From Bradyrhizobium sp. SSBR45G (GTDB lineage Bacteria; Pseudomonadota; Alphaproteobacteria; Rhizobiales; Xanthobacteraceae), in NCBI RefSeq assembly GCF_030159255.1, contig NZ_BSCT01000016.1, forward strand, positions 90,491-154,490: a DNA stretch of 64,000 nt, in the 5' to 3' direction. The position numbers and the translations under genes were made by a program. Of the stretch, positions 41,159 through 50,182 are shown piece by piece. Within the stretch, counting starts at the first letter, position 1. Each line of letters opens with the position of its first letter. The notes under the pieces are model-generated. The model was given only the letters and a program-made list of their open reading frames with translations. It was not told where the DNA came from and did no database searches.

Positions 41159-41446
41159 TCAACTCTGATCCAGATACGGCGCCACCACCTCGCGCGTGTC
41201 CGCGCTGGTCACGACGGGGACGATCTCGAAGGTCATGCCGGTGTCGCGCGCATTGGACAGGATCCATTGCTGTAGCAGCCTGGCATCGTCGCATTCCATC
41301 AGCTGGAAGCAGCGGTCGAAATTCGGCTCGATCCAGCTGCCGAGATAGTTGAGCCCGTCGGGAAATGTGACCCCGACGTCGCGCACGCGGCGGTAGACCG
41401 GGATCGGATCGCGGTCCTTGAAACGTTCGATGACCATGAACAGCAT
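41159..41446 (-). CDS. DUF3303 family protein
   Basis: The 95-residue product begins MLFMVIERFKDRDPIPVYRR and includes GLNYLGSWIEPNFDRCFQLM and FEIVPVVTS. This is the pattern I associate with DUF3303, a small ferredoxin-like (dimeric alpha/beta barrel) fold. GGAGGCGCTC precedes the ATG. It lies directly upstream of the 336-residue unknown gene. No enzymatic role is known to me. Confidence 0.8.
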   Translation of the reverse strand: MLFMVIERFKDRDPIPVYRRVRDVGVTFPDGLNYLGSWIEPNFDRCFQLMECDDARLLQQWILSNARDTGMTFEIVPVVTSADTREVVAPYLDQS

Positions 41447-41682
41447 GAGCGCCTCCGTCCTGTCGGTTGCAGGTATTGTGCGGTGGATCGGGCCAGTTGG
41501 CCAGCCCGGCGGGACGCTCCGAGGATCGTTCGGCTAACGGACCGAGGCCACGATGGGCCTGCCCGCAGGCGTGACCGGCTGCGGACAGCCAGCCAAGGTG
41601 AGGATATGCTGGCAAAATGGCAGGCTCGCTGGCGCGGTCCTTGCTTTGGTCAGGCAACGCAAATTCATGCGAAAGAGGATCT

Positions 41683-42594
41683 ATGAAGAACGCCATTCTC
41701 GTCGTGTACGCAGTCCTGGTTGCATCGGCGCTATCAGCGCCCGCGTTTGCCGAAGAACCGACCGGCACCTTGCAGAAGGTCAAGGAGACCGGCTCCATCA
41801 CCATCGGCTACCGCGAAACCTCGCTGCCGTTCTCCTATATCGACGACAGCCAGAAGCCGCTCGGCTTCGCGCTCGACATCTGCACCAAGATCATCGACGA
41901 GATCAAGGCGACGCTGAAGCTCGACAAGCTCGACGTCAAGCTGACGCCGGTGTCGTCGGCGACCCGCATTCCGCTCATCGCCAACGGCACCATCGACCTC
42001 GAATGCGCCTCGACCACCAACAATATCGAGCGCCAACGGCTGGTGTCGTTCTCCCACACCTATTTCCTCACCGCCAGCCGCTTCGTCGCCAAGACATCGA
42101 GCAGGCTCAAGACCATCGACGATCTCAAGGGCAAGACTGTCGCCTCGACCTCGGGCACCAGCAACATCAAGCAGCTGTTCGAGGCCAACACGGCGCGCCA
42201 GCTCGGCATGAACATCCTGACGGCCAAGGACAATGCCGAGGGCTTCCTGATGGTCGAGAACGGCCGCGCCGACGCCTATGTGATGGATGACATCCTGCTC
42301 GCGGGCCTCGTGGCCAGCGCCAAGACGCCGTCGGATTTCGCGATCTCGACCGATCAGTTCTCGATGCCCGAGCCCTACGGCATCATGCTGCGCAAGGACG
42401 ATCCCGCCTTCAAGGCCGTTGTCGACCGCGCCACGACGAAGCTCTACACCAGCCCCGACATCGCGACGCTGTACGCGAAGTGGTTCATGACGGCCGTGCC
42501 GCCGAAGGGCGTCAACTTCAACTTCCCGATGACCCCGGTGCTGCAGAAGGCGTTTGCGCATCCGAACGATAGCGGGGATCCGAAGGCGTATTGA
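41683..42594 (+). CDS. Amino-acid ABC transporter substrate-binding protein (GltI-like)
   Basis: The 303-residue product has a signal peptide (MKNAILVVYAVLVASALSAPAFA) and a family-3 solute-binding fold: GTLQKVKETGSITIGYRETSLPF, IDLECASTTNN, VASTSGTSNIKQL and GRADAYVMDD. The closest described group binds glutamate/aspartate. AGAGGAT precedes the ATG. No permease or ATPase gene follows, so it is an orphan binding protein served by a transporter elsewhere. It is separate from the amino-acid transporter at 48-50 kb. Confidence 0.92.
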   Translation: MKNAILVVYAVLVASALSAPAFAEEPTGTLQKVKETGSITIGYRETSLPFSYIDDSQKPLGFALDICTKIIDEIKATLKLDKLDVKLTPVSSATRIPLIANGTIDLECASTTNNIERQRLVSFSHTYFLTASRFVAKTSSRLKTIDDLKGKTVASTSGTSNIKQLFEANTARQLGMNILTAKDNAEGFLMVENGRADAYVMDDILLAGLVASAKTPSDFAISTDQFSMPEPYGIMLRKDDPAFKAVVDRATTKLYTSPDIATLYAKWFMTAVPPKGVNFNFPMTPVLQKAFAHPNDSGDPKAY

Positions 42595-42673
42595 TTGCAA
42601 ACAAGTTCGCTGCTGGAATCGACGGCTGACACTTGGCTTTGAGGGGCGGGATACAATGCTGCAACAGTTCCAC

Positions 42674-42877
42674 CCCTCACCCTGAGGAGCCCGCCGCAGG
42701 CGGGCGTCTCGAAGGGCGAGGCCCCCGACTGGGGCCTCATGGTTCGAGACGCGCCGCGCATTGCCACTGCTCATTGTCACGATCAGCTCGGCGCGGCGCT
42801 CCTCACCATGAGGGGCAAAAGCCGAGGCACTGCACACCGGACCATGAACACGCCGAGAGGCGTGTTCATGGAGAGGG
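42674..42877 (-). repeat. Dispersed repeat family R1, copy 2 (inverted)
   Basis: Read on the minus strand, this copy follows the same order as the copy at 16938: CTCTCCATGAACACGCCTCT, CCGGTGTGCAGTGCCTCGGC, CTCATGGTGAGGAG, then GCCCGCCTGCGGCGGGC. It has an extra segment of about 40 bases near 42765-42800. It fills most of the 404-base gap between the binding-protein and ilvD genes. Confidence 0.85.
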
Positions 42878-42998
42878 GCGAGCCCGAAACCGGCGCGGTA
42901 CATTGACCGTCAGCGGCCTGCTGACGGAAAGGGGAGTGAGAGCAAACGGTGATAGGATGGCACCCCGCCGGAGGCGAGGTGCCATCCTCACGCGTCAA

Positions 42999-44837
42999 CT
43001 ACTTCAAGATACGCACAGCGCCCTTGGCGGCGCTCGACGCAAACGCGGCATAGGCCTTCAGCGCGGTCGAGACCTTGCGGGCGCGCTTGGCCGGCTTCCA
43101 GGCCTGGTCCGCCTTGGCCTCCATCGCGGCGCGGCGCTTGGCGAGCTCCTCGTCGGATACCGCGAGATGGATGCTGCGGTTGGGGATGTCGATCTCGATG
43201 CGGTCGCCGTCCTGCACGAGGCCGATCAGGCCGCCCTCGGCGGCTTCCGGCGAGACGTGGCCGATCGACAGCCCCGAGGTGCCGCCGGAGAAGCGGCCGT
43301 CGGTGATCAGCGCGCACGCCTTGCCGAGGCCCTTCGACTTCAGATAGCTGGTCGGATACAGCATCTCCTGCATGCCCGGGCCGCCGCGCGGGCCTTCATA
43401 GATGATGACGACGACGTCGCCTTCCTTGATCTTGTTGGTGAGGATCGCCTCGACGGCGGCATCCTGGCTCTCCATGACGCGCGCGGGACCCGAGAACTTC
43501 AGGATCGAGGCGTCGACACCCGCGGTCTTCACGATGCAGCCATCGAGCGCGATGTTGCCGGTCAGCACGGCGAGGCCGCCGTCCTTGGAGTAGGCATGGT
43601 CGAGGTCGCGGATGCAGCCCTTCTCGCGGTCGAGATCGAGCTCCTCGTAGCGGCGGTCCTGGCTGAAGGCGACCTGGGTCGGCACGCCGCCGGGCGCGGC
43701 CATGTAGAAGTTTTTCACGCTCTCGCTGGCCGTGCGGCGGATGTCCCAGCGCTCCAGTGCTGCGCTCAGCGAGGCCGAGTGCACGCTCGGCAGCTCGGTA
43801 TGCACGAGGCCGGCGCGCGCCAGCTCGCCGAGGATCGCGAGCACGCCGCCGGCGCGGTGCACGTCCTCCATGTGCACGTCGGGCACGGAGGGCGCGACCT
43901 TGCACAGCACCGGCACTTTTCGCGAGAGCCGGTCGATGTCGGTCATGCCGAAGCCGATCTCGCCCTCATGGGCGGCGGCGAGCAGATGCAGCACGGTATT
44001 GGTCGAGCCGCCCATCGCGATGTCCAGGCTCATCGCGTTCTCGAACGCCTTAAAGTTGGCGACGTTGCGCGGCAGCACGCTCGCATCGTCCTGCTCGTAA
44101 TAGCGGCGGGCGAGATCCACGATCAGATGCCCGGCCTCGACGAACAGGCCACGGCGGTCGGCATGCGTCGCCAGCACCGAGCCGTTGCCGGGCAAGGACA
44201 GGCCGAGCGCCTCGGTCAGGCAGTTCATGGAGTTCGCGGTGAACATGCCCGAGCACGAGCCGCAGGTCGGGCACGCCGAACGCTCCATCACCTCGACGTC
44301 GGCGTCCGAGACCTTGTCGTCGGCCGCGCTCACCATGGCGTCGATCAGGTCGACCTTGCGCAGCTTGCCCTGGATGTTGACCTTGCCGGCCTCCATCGGC
44401 CCGCCCGAGACGAACACCGCGGGAATGTTGAGCCGCATCGCGGCCATCAGCATGCCGGGGGTGATCTTGTCGCAATTGGAGATGCAGACCATGGCATCGG
44501 CGCAGTGCGCGTTGACCATGTATTCGGTGCTGTCGGCGATCAGCTCGCGCGACGGCAGGCTGTAGAGCATGCCGTCATGGCCCATCGCGATGCCGTCATC
44601 GACCGCGATGGTGTTGAACTCCTTGGCGACGCCGCCAGCCTTCTCGATCTCGCGCGCGACCAGCTGGCCGAGATCCTTCAGATGCACATGGCCGGGCACG
44701 AACTGGGTGAACGAGTTGACGACCGCGATGATCGGCTTGCCGAAATCCTCGTTGGTCATGCCGGTGGCGCGCCACAGGCCGCGGGCGCCGGCCATGTTGC
44801 GGCCATGGGTGGAGGTGCGGGAGCGATAGGCGGGCAT
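42999..44837 (-). CDS. ilvD: Dihydroxy-acid dehydratase IlvD
   Basis: The 612-residue product begins MPAYRSRTSTHGRNMAGAR, has FeS-ligand cysteines in CADAMVCISNCDKITPG and CPTCGSCSGMFTANSMNCL, and the LTGNIALDGCIVKTAGV region. It catalyses the third step of branched-chain amino-acid synthesis, dehydrating dihydroxy-acids to 2-keto acids, and needs an iron-sulfur cluster. Its length and N-terminus match the 616-residue enterobacterial type. The ATG at 44837 has a GAGGAACC site. It is transcribed leftward as a single gene. Confidence 0.97.
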   Translation of the reverse strand: MPAYRSRTSTHGRNMAGARGLWRATGMTNEDFGKPIIAVVNSFTQFVPGHVHLKDLGQLVAREIEKAGGVAKEFNTIAVDDGIAMGHDGMLYSLPSRELIADSTEYMVNAHCADAMVCISNCDKITPGMLMAAMRLNIPAVFVSGGPMEAGKVNIQGKLRKVDLIDAMVSAADDKVSDADVEVMERSACPTCGSCSGMFTANSMNCLTEALGLSLPGNGSVLATHADRRGLFVEAGHLIVDLARRYYEQDDASVLPRNVANFKAFENAMSLDIAMGGSTNTVLHLLAAAHEGEIGFGMTDIDRLSRKVPVLCKVAPSVPDVHMEDVHRAGGVLAILGELARAGLVHTELPSVHSASLSAALERWDIRRTASESVKNFYMAAPGGVPTQVAFSQDRRYEELDLDREKGCIRDLDHAYSKDGGLAVLTGNIALDGCIVKTAGVDASILKFSGPARVMESQDAAVEAILTNKIKEGDVVVIIYEGPRGGPGMQEMLYPTSYLKSKGLGKACALITDGRFSGGTSGLSIGHVSPEAAEGGLIGLVQDGDRIEIDIPNRSIHLAVSDEELAKRRAAMEAKADQAWKPAKRARKVSTALKAYAAFASSAAKGAVRILK

Positions 44838-45153
44838 GGCGGTTCCTCGGATCAAGGCAATGTTGGGCCGGCGGCCGGGGACGATCCCAGCGGCCGGACG
44901 GCGGCAAATGTTGCCGGGAGGCATACAGCGAAGTGGTTGATGATTCGACCCTAAATTTCGCCGCATCGGGGATGCTTGGGGGGCAGGGCCGGGCCGCCCT
45001 GGGTACGCGGCGAAAGCGCGCGCGGGCGCTGGTCACGACTTTGTGGCTGTGTGCGGAACATGGGGCCCGCTTATATTAGAACGACAGAGTGTTGTTCGGG
45101 GCGGCTGTCGCCCCTTTGGTCCGCGTCGTCCAGCCTCCGCCCCCGCCGATCCC
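44838..45153. other. Divergent intergenic region ilvD/copC
   Basis: This 316-base gap must hold the promoters of ilvD (leftward) and the copC-copD operon (rightward). I see no small gene, repeat or strong hairpin. TTATATTAGAACGAC near 45070 is a possible -10 element for copC. Confidence 0.45.
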
Positions 45154-45519
45154 ATGTCGTCCGTCATCCGATCCCGTCACCTGCTGTCCGTCGCCGTGGT
45201 GCTGCTGGCCATTCCCGGTGCGGCATCGGCCCACGCCATCATCGTCTCCTCGCAGCCCGCCGCGGGTGTGACCATCGACAAGGAGGCGACCGCGATCCGG
45301 CTGCGCTTCAACAGCCGCATCGATCACGCCCGCTCGCGGCTGAGGCTGCGCGCGCCGGACGGCACCGAGCAGACGCTGCAACCGGCGACCGACGCGCCGG
45401 CCGACGAGATCGATGCGCAGGCGCGCCCGCTCAGTCCCGGCGCCTGGCACCTGCATTGGCAGGTGCTCAGCGTCGACGGCCACATCACCCGCGGCGACAT
45501 TCCGTTCAACGTGCGCTAG
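45154..45519 (+). CDS. copC: Copper-binding protein CopC
   Basis: The 121-residue product has a signal peptide (LLSVAVVLLAIPGAASA) cleaved before His27, giving the mature N-terminal HAIIVSSQPAAG that supplies the Cu(II) site in CopC proteins. RLRFNSRIDHARSRL, WHLHWQVLSVDGHITRGDIPF complete the cupredoxin-like fold and further His ligands. CopC carries copper in the periplasm to CopD. The copD gene starts nine bases after its stop. The start lacks a clear ribosome site. Confidence 0.95.
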   Translation: MSSVIRSRHLLSVAVVLLAIPGAASAHAIIVSSQPAAGVTIDKEATAIRLRFNSRIDHARSRLRLRAPDGTEQTLQPATDAPADEIDAQARPLSPGAWHLHWQVLSVDGHITRGDIPFNVR

Positions 45520-45528
45520 CCTCATCCC

Positions 45529-47187
45529 GTGGCGCTGTTTCTCGACATCTTCGGCTATCTCTCGGTGGTGCTGCGCGGGCTGACCCTGCTGGCGCAGTCC
45601 TTCACCATCGGCGGCCTCGCGTTCCAGCTTCTGCTGCTGCGTCCGCTGCAGGACCGGCTGTCCGGCGATGCGATCGTGGTCGGCAAGCGCGCCCAGCGTG
45701 TGCTGCGCCGGAGCGCGTATGGCTGGTGCGCGGTCGTCGCGGCCTCGCTCGCGGTCAACATGGGAGCGCTGACCGGCACGCTCGATCTGTCGCTGCGCGA
45801 GGCGGCGAGCGCGGATTTTGCGCGCTCCGGCATGGCCGTTGCCGCCTGCGCGCTCGGCATCGCCGCGCTCGCCCGGACCGGCGCCTGGGCCATTTGGCGC
45901 GTCGTCGTGCTGGCGGCGCTGGCCGTCACGGCGCTGCTGCTGCAGCTCAACCTGACCCATGCCGCGAGCCGGCTCGACGTGCGCTGGCCGCTGCTCTTAG
46001 CCGATTTCCTGCACATGCTGGGGGCGGGCGTCTGGATCGGCGGCCTGCCGTATTTCCTGATGGCGCTGAACGGCTGCAAGGCCGATGAAGACCTGCGGCT
46101 GATCGGACGGCGCTACTCGCTGATGTCGATGGCCTCGGTGGCGGCGATCGTGACCGGCGGCACGGTGATGGCGGTCGCCTATCTCGGCTCGTTCGCGGCG
46201 ATCTACGGCACCGCCTATGGCGTGATGACCTCGGCCAAGGTCGCGATGCTCGTCATGCTGCTCGCGCTCGGCGCCGGCAACTTTTTCGCGGTGGAGCGGC
46301 TACGGCGCCGCGATCCCGCAGCGCCGCTGCTGCGGATGAAGCGCTTCGTCGAGGTCGAACTGGGCATCGGCCTGACCGTGCTCCTGACCGCGGGTTCGCT
46401 GACCTCGCTGCCCCCGGGGATCGATCTCAGCCAGGACCGGCTGAGCTGGCAGGAGATCGTCGAGCGCGCCGCGCCGCAATGGCCGCGCCTCACCAGCCCG
46501 TCCGTCGATCAGCTGACGATCTCGCAGCTGCAGGCCAAGATCGACGCGGCTGATGCGCAGCGCGTGACCGCGCCACCGGCCTATGTCCCGGGCGAAGGCG
46601 TAATCCTGCCGCGCAGCGCCGCCGATATCGCCTGGTCGGAGTACAACCACCATTGGGCCGGCATCTTCGTCGTGCTGATCGGCTTGCTCGCATTGATCGA
46701 GCGCTTCTCCTGGGGCCGCTTCGCGCGGCACTGGCCGCTGCTGTTCCTGGTGATGGCGGCGTTCCTGTTCCTGCGCGCCGACGAGATGGCCTGGCCGCTC
46801 GGCCCGGTCGGCTTCTTCGCCTCCTTGCGCGATCCCGAAGTGGCGCAGCATCGGCTGTTCGTCGTGCTGATCATCCTGTTCGGCCTGTTCGAATGGCGCG
46901 TGCGGCTGCGCGGGCAGGCGGCGGGGCGAGCGGCACTGGTGTTTCCGCTGACGGTCGCCGCCGGCGGCGCGCTGCTGATGACGCACTCGCACGCCATCGC
47001 CAACATCAAGGACCAGCTGCTGATCGAGATGAGCCACACGCCGCTGGCGCTGTGCGGCATCGCCGCCGGCTGGGCGCGCTGGCTGGAATTGCGCATGGAC
47101 GGCCGCATCGGCCGCGCCGCGGCCTGGGTCTGGCCGGTGGCCTTCGTGCTGGTCGGGCTGATCCTGCTGGACTATCGCGAAGCGTGA
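45529..47187 (+). CDS. copD: Copper-resistance membrane protein CopD
   Basis: The 552-residue product is polytopic, with the CopD core in the first 280 residues (FLHMLGAGVWIGGLPYFL, His-containing helices). A further membrane region carries YNHHWAGIFVVLIGL and a C-terminal set of helices. CopD imports copper from CopC across the inner membrane in the Pseudomonas model. The GTG start is nine bases after copC. The protein is longer than classical CopD (about 310 residues) because of an extra C-terminal membrane domain of unknown role. Confidence 0.9.
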   Translation: MALFLDIFGYLSVVLRGLTLLAQSFTIGGLAFQLLLLRPLQDRLSGDAIVVGKRAQRVLRRSAYGWCAVVAASLAVNMGALTGTLDLSLREAASADFARSGMAVAACALGIAALARTGAWAIWRVVVLAALAVTALLLQLNLTHAASRLDVRWPLLLADFLHMLGAGVWIGGLPYFLMALNGCKADEDLRLIGRRYSLMSMASVAAIVTGGTVMAVAYLGSFAAIYGTAYGVMTSAKVAMLVMLLALGAGNFFAVERLRRRDPAAPLLRMKRFVEVELGIGLTVLLTAGSLTSLPPGIDLSQDRLSWQEIVERAAPQWPRLTSPSVDQLTISQLQAKIDAADAQRVTAPPAYVPGEGVILPRSAADIAWSEYNHHWAGIFVVLIGLLALIERFSWGRFARHWPLLFLVMAAFLFLRADEMAWPLGPVGFFASLRDPEVAQHRLFVVLIILFGLFEWRVRLRGQAAGRAALVFPLTVAAGGALLMTHSHAIANIKDQLLIEMSHTPLALCGIAAGWARWLELRMDGRIGRAAAWVWPVAFVLVGLILLDYREA

Positions 47188-47193
47188 GGCTGC

Positions 47194-47853
47194 TCAGGTC
47201 ACGCAGTTCACCCAGAGCACCACGGCCTTGGCATCGTCGGACGGATTGGAGAAGCGGTGCGGGCGACGGCTGGCGAAACGGAAGCTGTCGCCTTGGCTGA
47301 GCGACCAGGTCTCGGCGTCGACCGTCAGCATCATCTCGCCTTCGAGCACGAGACCGGCTTCCTCGCCGTCATGGGTGTAGAGCTCGTCGCCGGTCGAGCC
47401 GCCGGGCTCCAGATACACCAGAAACAGATTGAGCTTGTTGTCGCCACCGGCTGCGCTGAGCAGCTGCTTGGAGACGCCGGTGCGCCAGAGCTTGAGCTCC
47501 GGGCGCTGCGAGCCGCGCGTGACGACCGAGTCGGAGGCCGCATCGCCGCCCGGGTTGCTCCCGAACAGCGCCGCGATGCCGACGCCGAGCACGTCGGCGA
47601 GCGTCGCCAATACGCGCAGGGATGGCGACGACAGGCCGCGCTCGATCTGGCTGAGGAAGCCGATCGACAGCGCGGTCTCCGCTGCAACGCTTTCGAGCGA
47701 TAATTTCCGGGCCCGCCTGAGATCGCGGATGCGCCGGCCGACCGCGACATCCATCGCCGGCTCGACCACCTGTGCGGCCGACCGCGACGGCGTCTTGTGC
47801 TTTCCCGAAGGTCCGGCTGCACCGGGCTTGCGCAATCTCTTGCCGCCACTCAC
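47194..47853 (-). CDS. XRE-cupin transcriptional regulator (PuuR-like)
   Basis: The 219-residue product has an HTH_3 domain at about residues 38-92 (VGRRIRDLRRARKLSLESVA, FLSQIERGLSSPSLRVLATLAD) and a C-terminal cupin (GDELYTHDGEEAGLVLEGEM, GDSFRFASRRPHRF). Such regulators, including PuuR, control polyamine or amino-acid catabolism and respond to a small ligand in the cupin. It is divergent from the transporter/oxidase operon at 48-51.5 kb, which is its likely target. Two palindromes between them are candidate operators. The GTG start has GGAAGCGG upstream. Confidence 0.92.
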   Translation of the reverse strand: MSGGKRLRKPGAAGPSGKHKTPSRSAAQVVEPAMDVAVGRRIRDLRRARKLSLESVAAETALSIGFLSQIERGLSSPSLRVLATLADVLGVGIAALFGSNPGGDAASDSVVTRGSQRPELKLWRTGVSKQLLSAAGGDNKLNLFLVYLEPGGSTGDELYTHDGEEAGLVLEGEMMLTVDAETWSLSQGDSFRFASRRPHRFSNPSDDAKAVVLWVNCVT

Positions 47854-47867
47854 GTCAGACCGCTTCC

Positions 47868-47934
47868 TTCATGTGCATGAAAACAGCTTGCATCGTCGGG
47901 CGAAGTATGCCCAAATTTTCATATTGGTGAAAAT
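47868..47934. promoter_or_regulatory. Two TTCA/TGAA palindromes, candidate operators
   Basis: TTCATG-TG-CATGAA at 47868-47881 lies 14 bases upstream of the regulator start. ATTTTCA-TATTGG-TGAAAAT at 47915-47934 lies 84 bases upstream of the binding-protein start. Both have perfect inverted arms sharing TTCA and TGAA. A shared regulator controlling both directions is inferred. Confidence 0.55.
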
Positions 47935-48017
47935 AGGCCGAAACGGTGCAGCCCGCAACGGTCGCTCTCGCAAAGAGCGAGACGCGCCGCGGCAGGCCGG
48001 GCCCAGAGGGGGATGCG

Positions 48018-48776
48018 ATGCTGTTGAAGCGTTTTGTTCAGGCGGCCTGTGCGGCGCTCGCGATGGCTGCGGTCATGCCGGCATCGGCACAGCAGGTGCT
48101 GAAGGTCGGCTCCACCCCGACCGGCATTCCCTTCACCTTCCTCGATACCAAGACCAACCAGATCCAGGGCGTGATGGTCGATCTGATGACCGAGATCGGC
48201 AAGGACGCCGGCTTCAACGTGCAGATCGAGCCGATGCAGTTCTCGGCGCTGATCCCATCCCTGACCTCCAGCAAGATCGACATCATCGCCGCGGCGATGT
48301 TCATCACTCCGCCGCGCAAGGAGGTGGTCGATTTCTCAGATCCGATCTACACCTATGGCGAGGGCCTGATCGTGCCCAAGGCCGACACCAAGGCCTATGC
48401 CTCGCAGGAGGATCTCAAGGGCGAGGTCGTCGGTGCGCAGGTCGGCACCGCGTTCGTCGATGCGTTGAAGAAATCCGGCCTGTTTTCCGAGGTCAAGGCC
48501 TACGACACCATTCCCGACATCCTGCGCGATGTGAACACCGGTCGACTCAAGGCCGGGTTCGCCGACTATCCGATCCTGGCCTACAATCTGAAGCAGGGCG
48601 CCTTTCCGGAGGCACGGCTTGTCGCCAGCTACAAGCCTGTCACGGTCGGCTCGGTCGGCATCGGCGTGCGCAAGGGCGAGACCGAGCTGCTGGGCAAGAT
48701 CAACACCTCGCTTGCCAAGCTGAAGGCGAACGGGACCGTCGACAAGATTCTCGACAAATGGGGCCTCAAGGGCTGA
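48018..48776 (+). CDS. Amino-acid ABC transporter substrate-binding protein
   Basis: The 252-residue product has a signal peptide (MLLKRFVQAACAALAMAAVMPASA) and the family-3 binding fold (VGSTPTGIPFTFLD, KIDIIAAAMFITPPRKEVVDFSDP, GAQVGTAFVDAL). GAGGGGGATGCG precedes the ATG. It is the first gene of a compact operon with permease, ATPase and a flavin oxidase. Linkage to a PuuR-like regulator and amine oxidase suggests it binds an amino acid or polyamine-derived compound. Confidence 0.93.
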   Translation: MLLKRFVQAACAALAMAAVMPASAQQVLKVGSTPTGIPFTFLDTKTNQIQGVMVDLMTEIGKDAGFNVQIEPMQFSALIPSLTSSKIDIIAAAMFITPPRKEVVDFSDPIYTYGEGLIVPKADTKAYASQEDLKGEVVGAQVGTAFVDALKKSGLFSEVKAYDTIPDILRDVNTGRLKAGFADYPILAYNLKQGAFPEARLVASYKPVTVGSVGIGVRKGETELLGKINTSLAKLKANGTVDKILDKWGLKG

Positions 48777-48783
48777 CCGGGCG

Positions 48784-49437
48784 ATGAGCAGGTTCTGGCA
48801 CGACGCCGTCGAGTTCTTCCCGATCCTGCTCAACGGCGTCGTGCTGACGATCGTGGTCACCCTGGGATCGCTGCTGCTCTCGACCGTGCTCGGACTGGTC
48901 TGGGCGATGATGCGGGTGTCCGGCAGCCGTGTGCTGTCAAGCCTGAGCGCCGGCCTGATCAACGTGATCCGCGGCATCCCGATCATCGTGCTGCTGTTCT
49001 ATCTTTACTTCGTGATGCCCGATTTCGGCGTGACCCTGTCGGCGCTGCAGGCGGCCATTCTCGGCCTGGGCATTGCCTATTCGGCCTATCAGGCGGAAAA
49101 CTTCCGCGCCGGCATCGAGGCGATCGACAAGGGGCAGATCGAGGCCGCGCAGTCGATCGGCATGGGCTGGTGGATGACCATGCGCCGCGTGGTGCTGCCG
49201 CAGGCGGTGCGCATCGTGCTGCCGCCCTATGGCAACGTCATGATCATGATGCTCAAGGACTCGTCGCAGGCGTCCACCATCACGGTCGCCGAGCTGGCGC
49301 TGCAGGGCAAGCTGATCGCATCCTCGACCTTCAAGAACTCGAGCGTCTTCACGCTGGTCGCGCTGATGTATCTGACTATGCGCGTGCCGCTGATCCTGCT
49401 GGTCAGGCATTTCGAGAAGCGGGCGGCGCGGCGATGA
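48784..49437 (+). CDS. Amino-acid ABC transporter permease
   Basis: The 217-residue product has five predicted membrane helices and the HisM/GlnP-type EAA loop (EAAQSIGMGWWMTMRRVVLPQAVR). It starts seven bases after the binding-protein stop. A single permease gene is present, so it probably forms a homodimer. The stop overlaps the ATPase start (ATGA). Confidence 0.95.
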   Translation: MSRFWHDAVEFFPILLNGVVLTIVVTLGSLLLSTVLGLVWAMMRVSGSRVLSSLSAGLINVIRGIPIIVLLFYLYFVMPDFGVTLSALQAAILGLGIAYSAYQAENFRAGIEAIDKGQIEAAQSIGMGWWMTMRRVVLPQAVRIVLPPYGNVMIMMLKDSSQASTITVAELALQGKLIASSTFKNSSVFTLVALMYLTMRVPLILLVRHFEKRAARR

Positions 49438-50165
49438 TCGCGCTGTCCGACGTCCACAAGAGCTTCGGCAAGGTCGAGGTGCTCAAGGGCATTACGGCCT
49501 CGGTCGAGAAGGGCGAGGTGGTCTGCATCATCGGTCCATCGGGATCGGGCAAGTCGACCATCCTGCGCTGCATCAACGGGCTCGAAAGCTATGACCGTGG
49601 CACGATCAGCGTGGAAGGGCTGCGTGTCGATCGCGCTGCGCCGTCGATCGTGTCGATCCGCACCCAGGTCTCGATGGTGTTCCAGCGCTTCAACCTGTTC
49701 CCGCATCGCACCGCGCTCGACAATGTCATCGAAGGGCCGCTCTACGTGAAGAGGGAGCCGCGCGCGGCGGCCCTGGAGCGCGGCCGGGCGCTGCTCGCGC
49801 AGGTCGGGCTCGCCGACAAGGCCGACGTGCATCCTCCTGAGCTCTCCGGCGGCCAGCAGCAGCGCGTCGCGATCGCGCGCGCGCTCGCGATGCAGCCCAA
49901 GGCGATCCTGTTCGACGAACCGACCTCGGCGCTCGATCCGGAACTGGTCGGCGACGTGCTCGGCGTGATGCGCAAGCTGGCGGACGACGGCATGACCATG
50001 GTCGTCGTCACCCATGAGATCGGCTTTGCCCGCGAGGTCGCCGACCGCGTGCTGTTCATCGACGGCGGCGTCATCGTCGAGCAGGGCCCTGCGAAGGCGA
50101 TGCTCAATCAACCGCAGCACCCACGTACGCAGGATTTTCTGCGCCGCGTGCTGCATCCGCTGTGA
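49434..50165 (+). CDS. Amino-acid ABC transporter ATP-binding protein
   Basis: The 243-residue product (MIALSDVHKSFGKVEVLKG) has Walker A GPSGSGKST, Q-loop FQRFNLFPH, signature LSGGQQQRVAIARAL, Walker B ILFDEPTSALDPE and switch His in VVTHEIG. It powers uptake through the permease encoded just upstream. Translation begins within the permease stop codon. Length is normal for the GlnQ/HisP family. Confidence 0.96.
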   Translation: MIALSDVHKSFGKVEVLKGITASVEKGEVVCIIGPSGSGKSTILRCINGLESYDRGTISVEGLRVDRAAPSIVSIRTQVSMVFQRFNLFPHRTALDNVIEGPLYVKREPRAAALERGRALLAQVGLADKADVHPPELSGGQQQRVAIARALAMQPKAILFDEPTSALDPELVGDVLGVMRKLADDGMTMVVVTHEIGFAREVADRVLFIDGGVIVEQGPAKAMLNQPQHPRTQDFLRRVLHPL

Positions 50166-50182
50166 TGTGCGCGAGATCCGTC

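Noticed and set aside
41142..41804. N-terminal extension of the 336-residue unknown protein to 557 residues
   Set aside because: It would overlap the DUF3303 gene in another frame; a GTG with a strong ribosome site lies at 41141.
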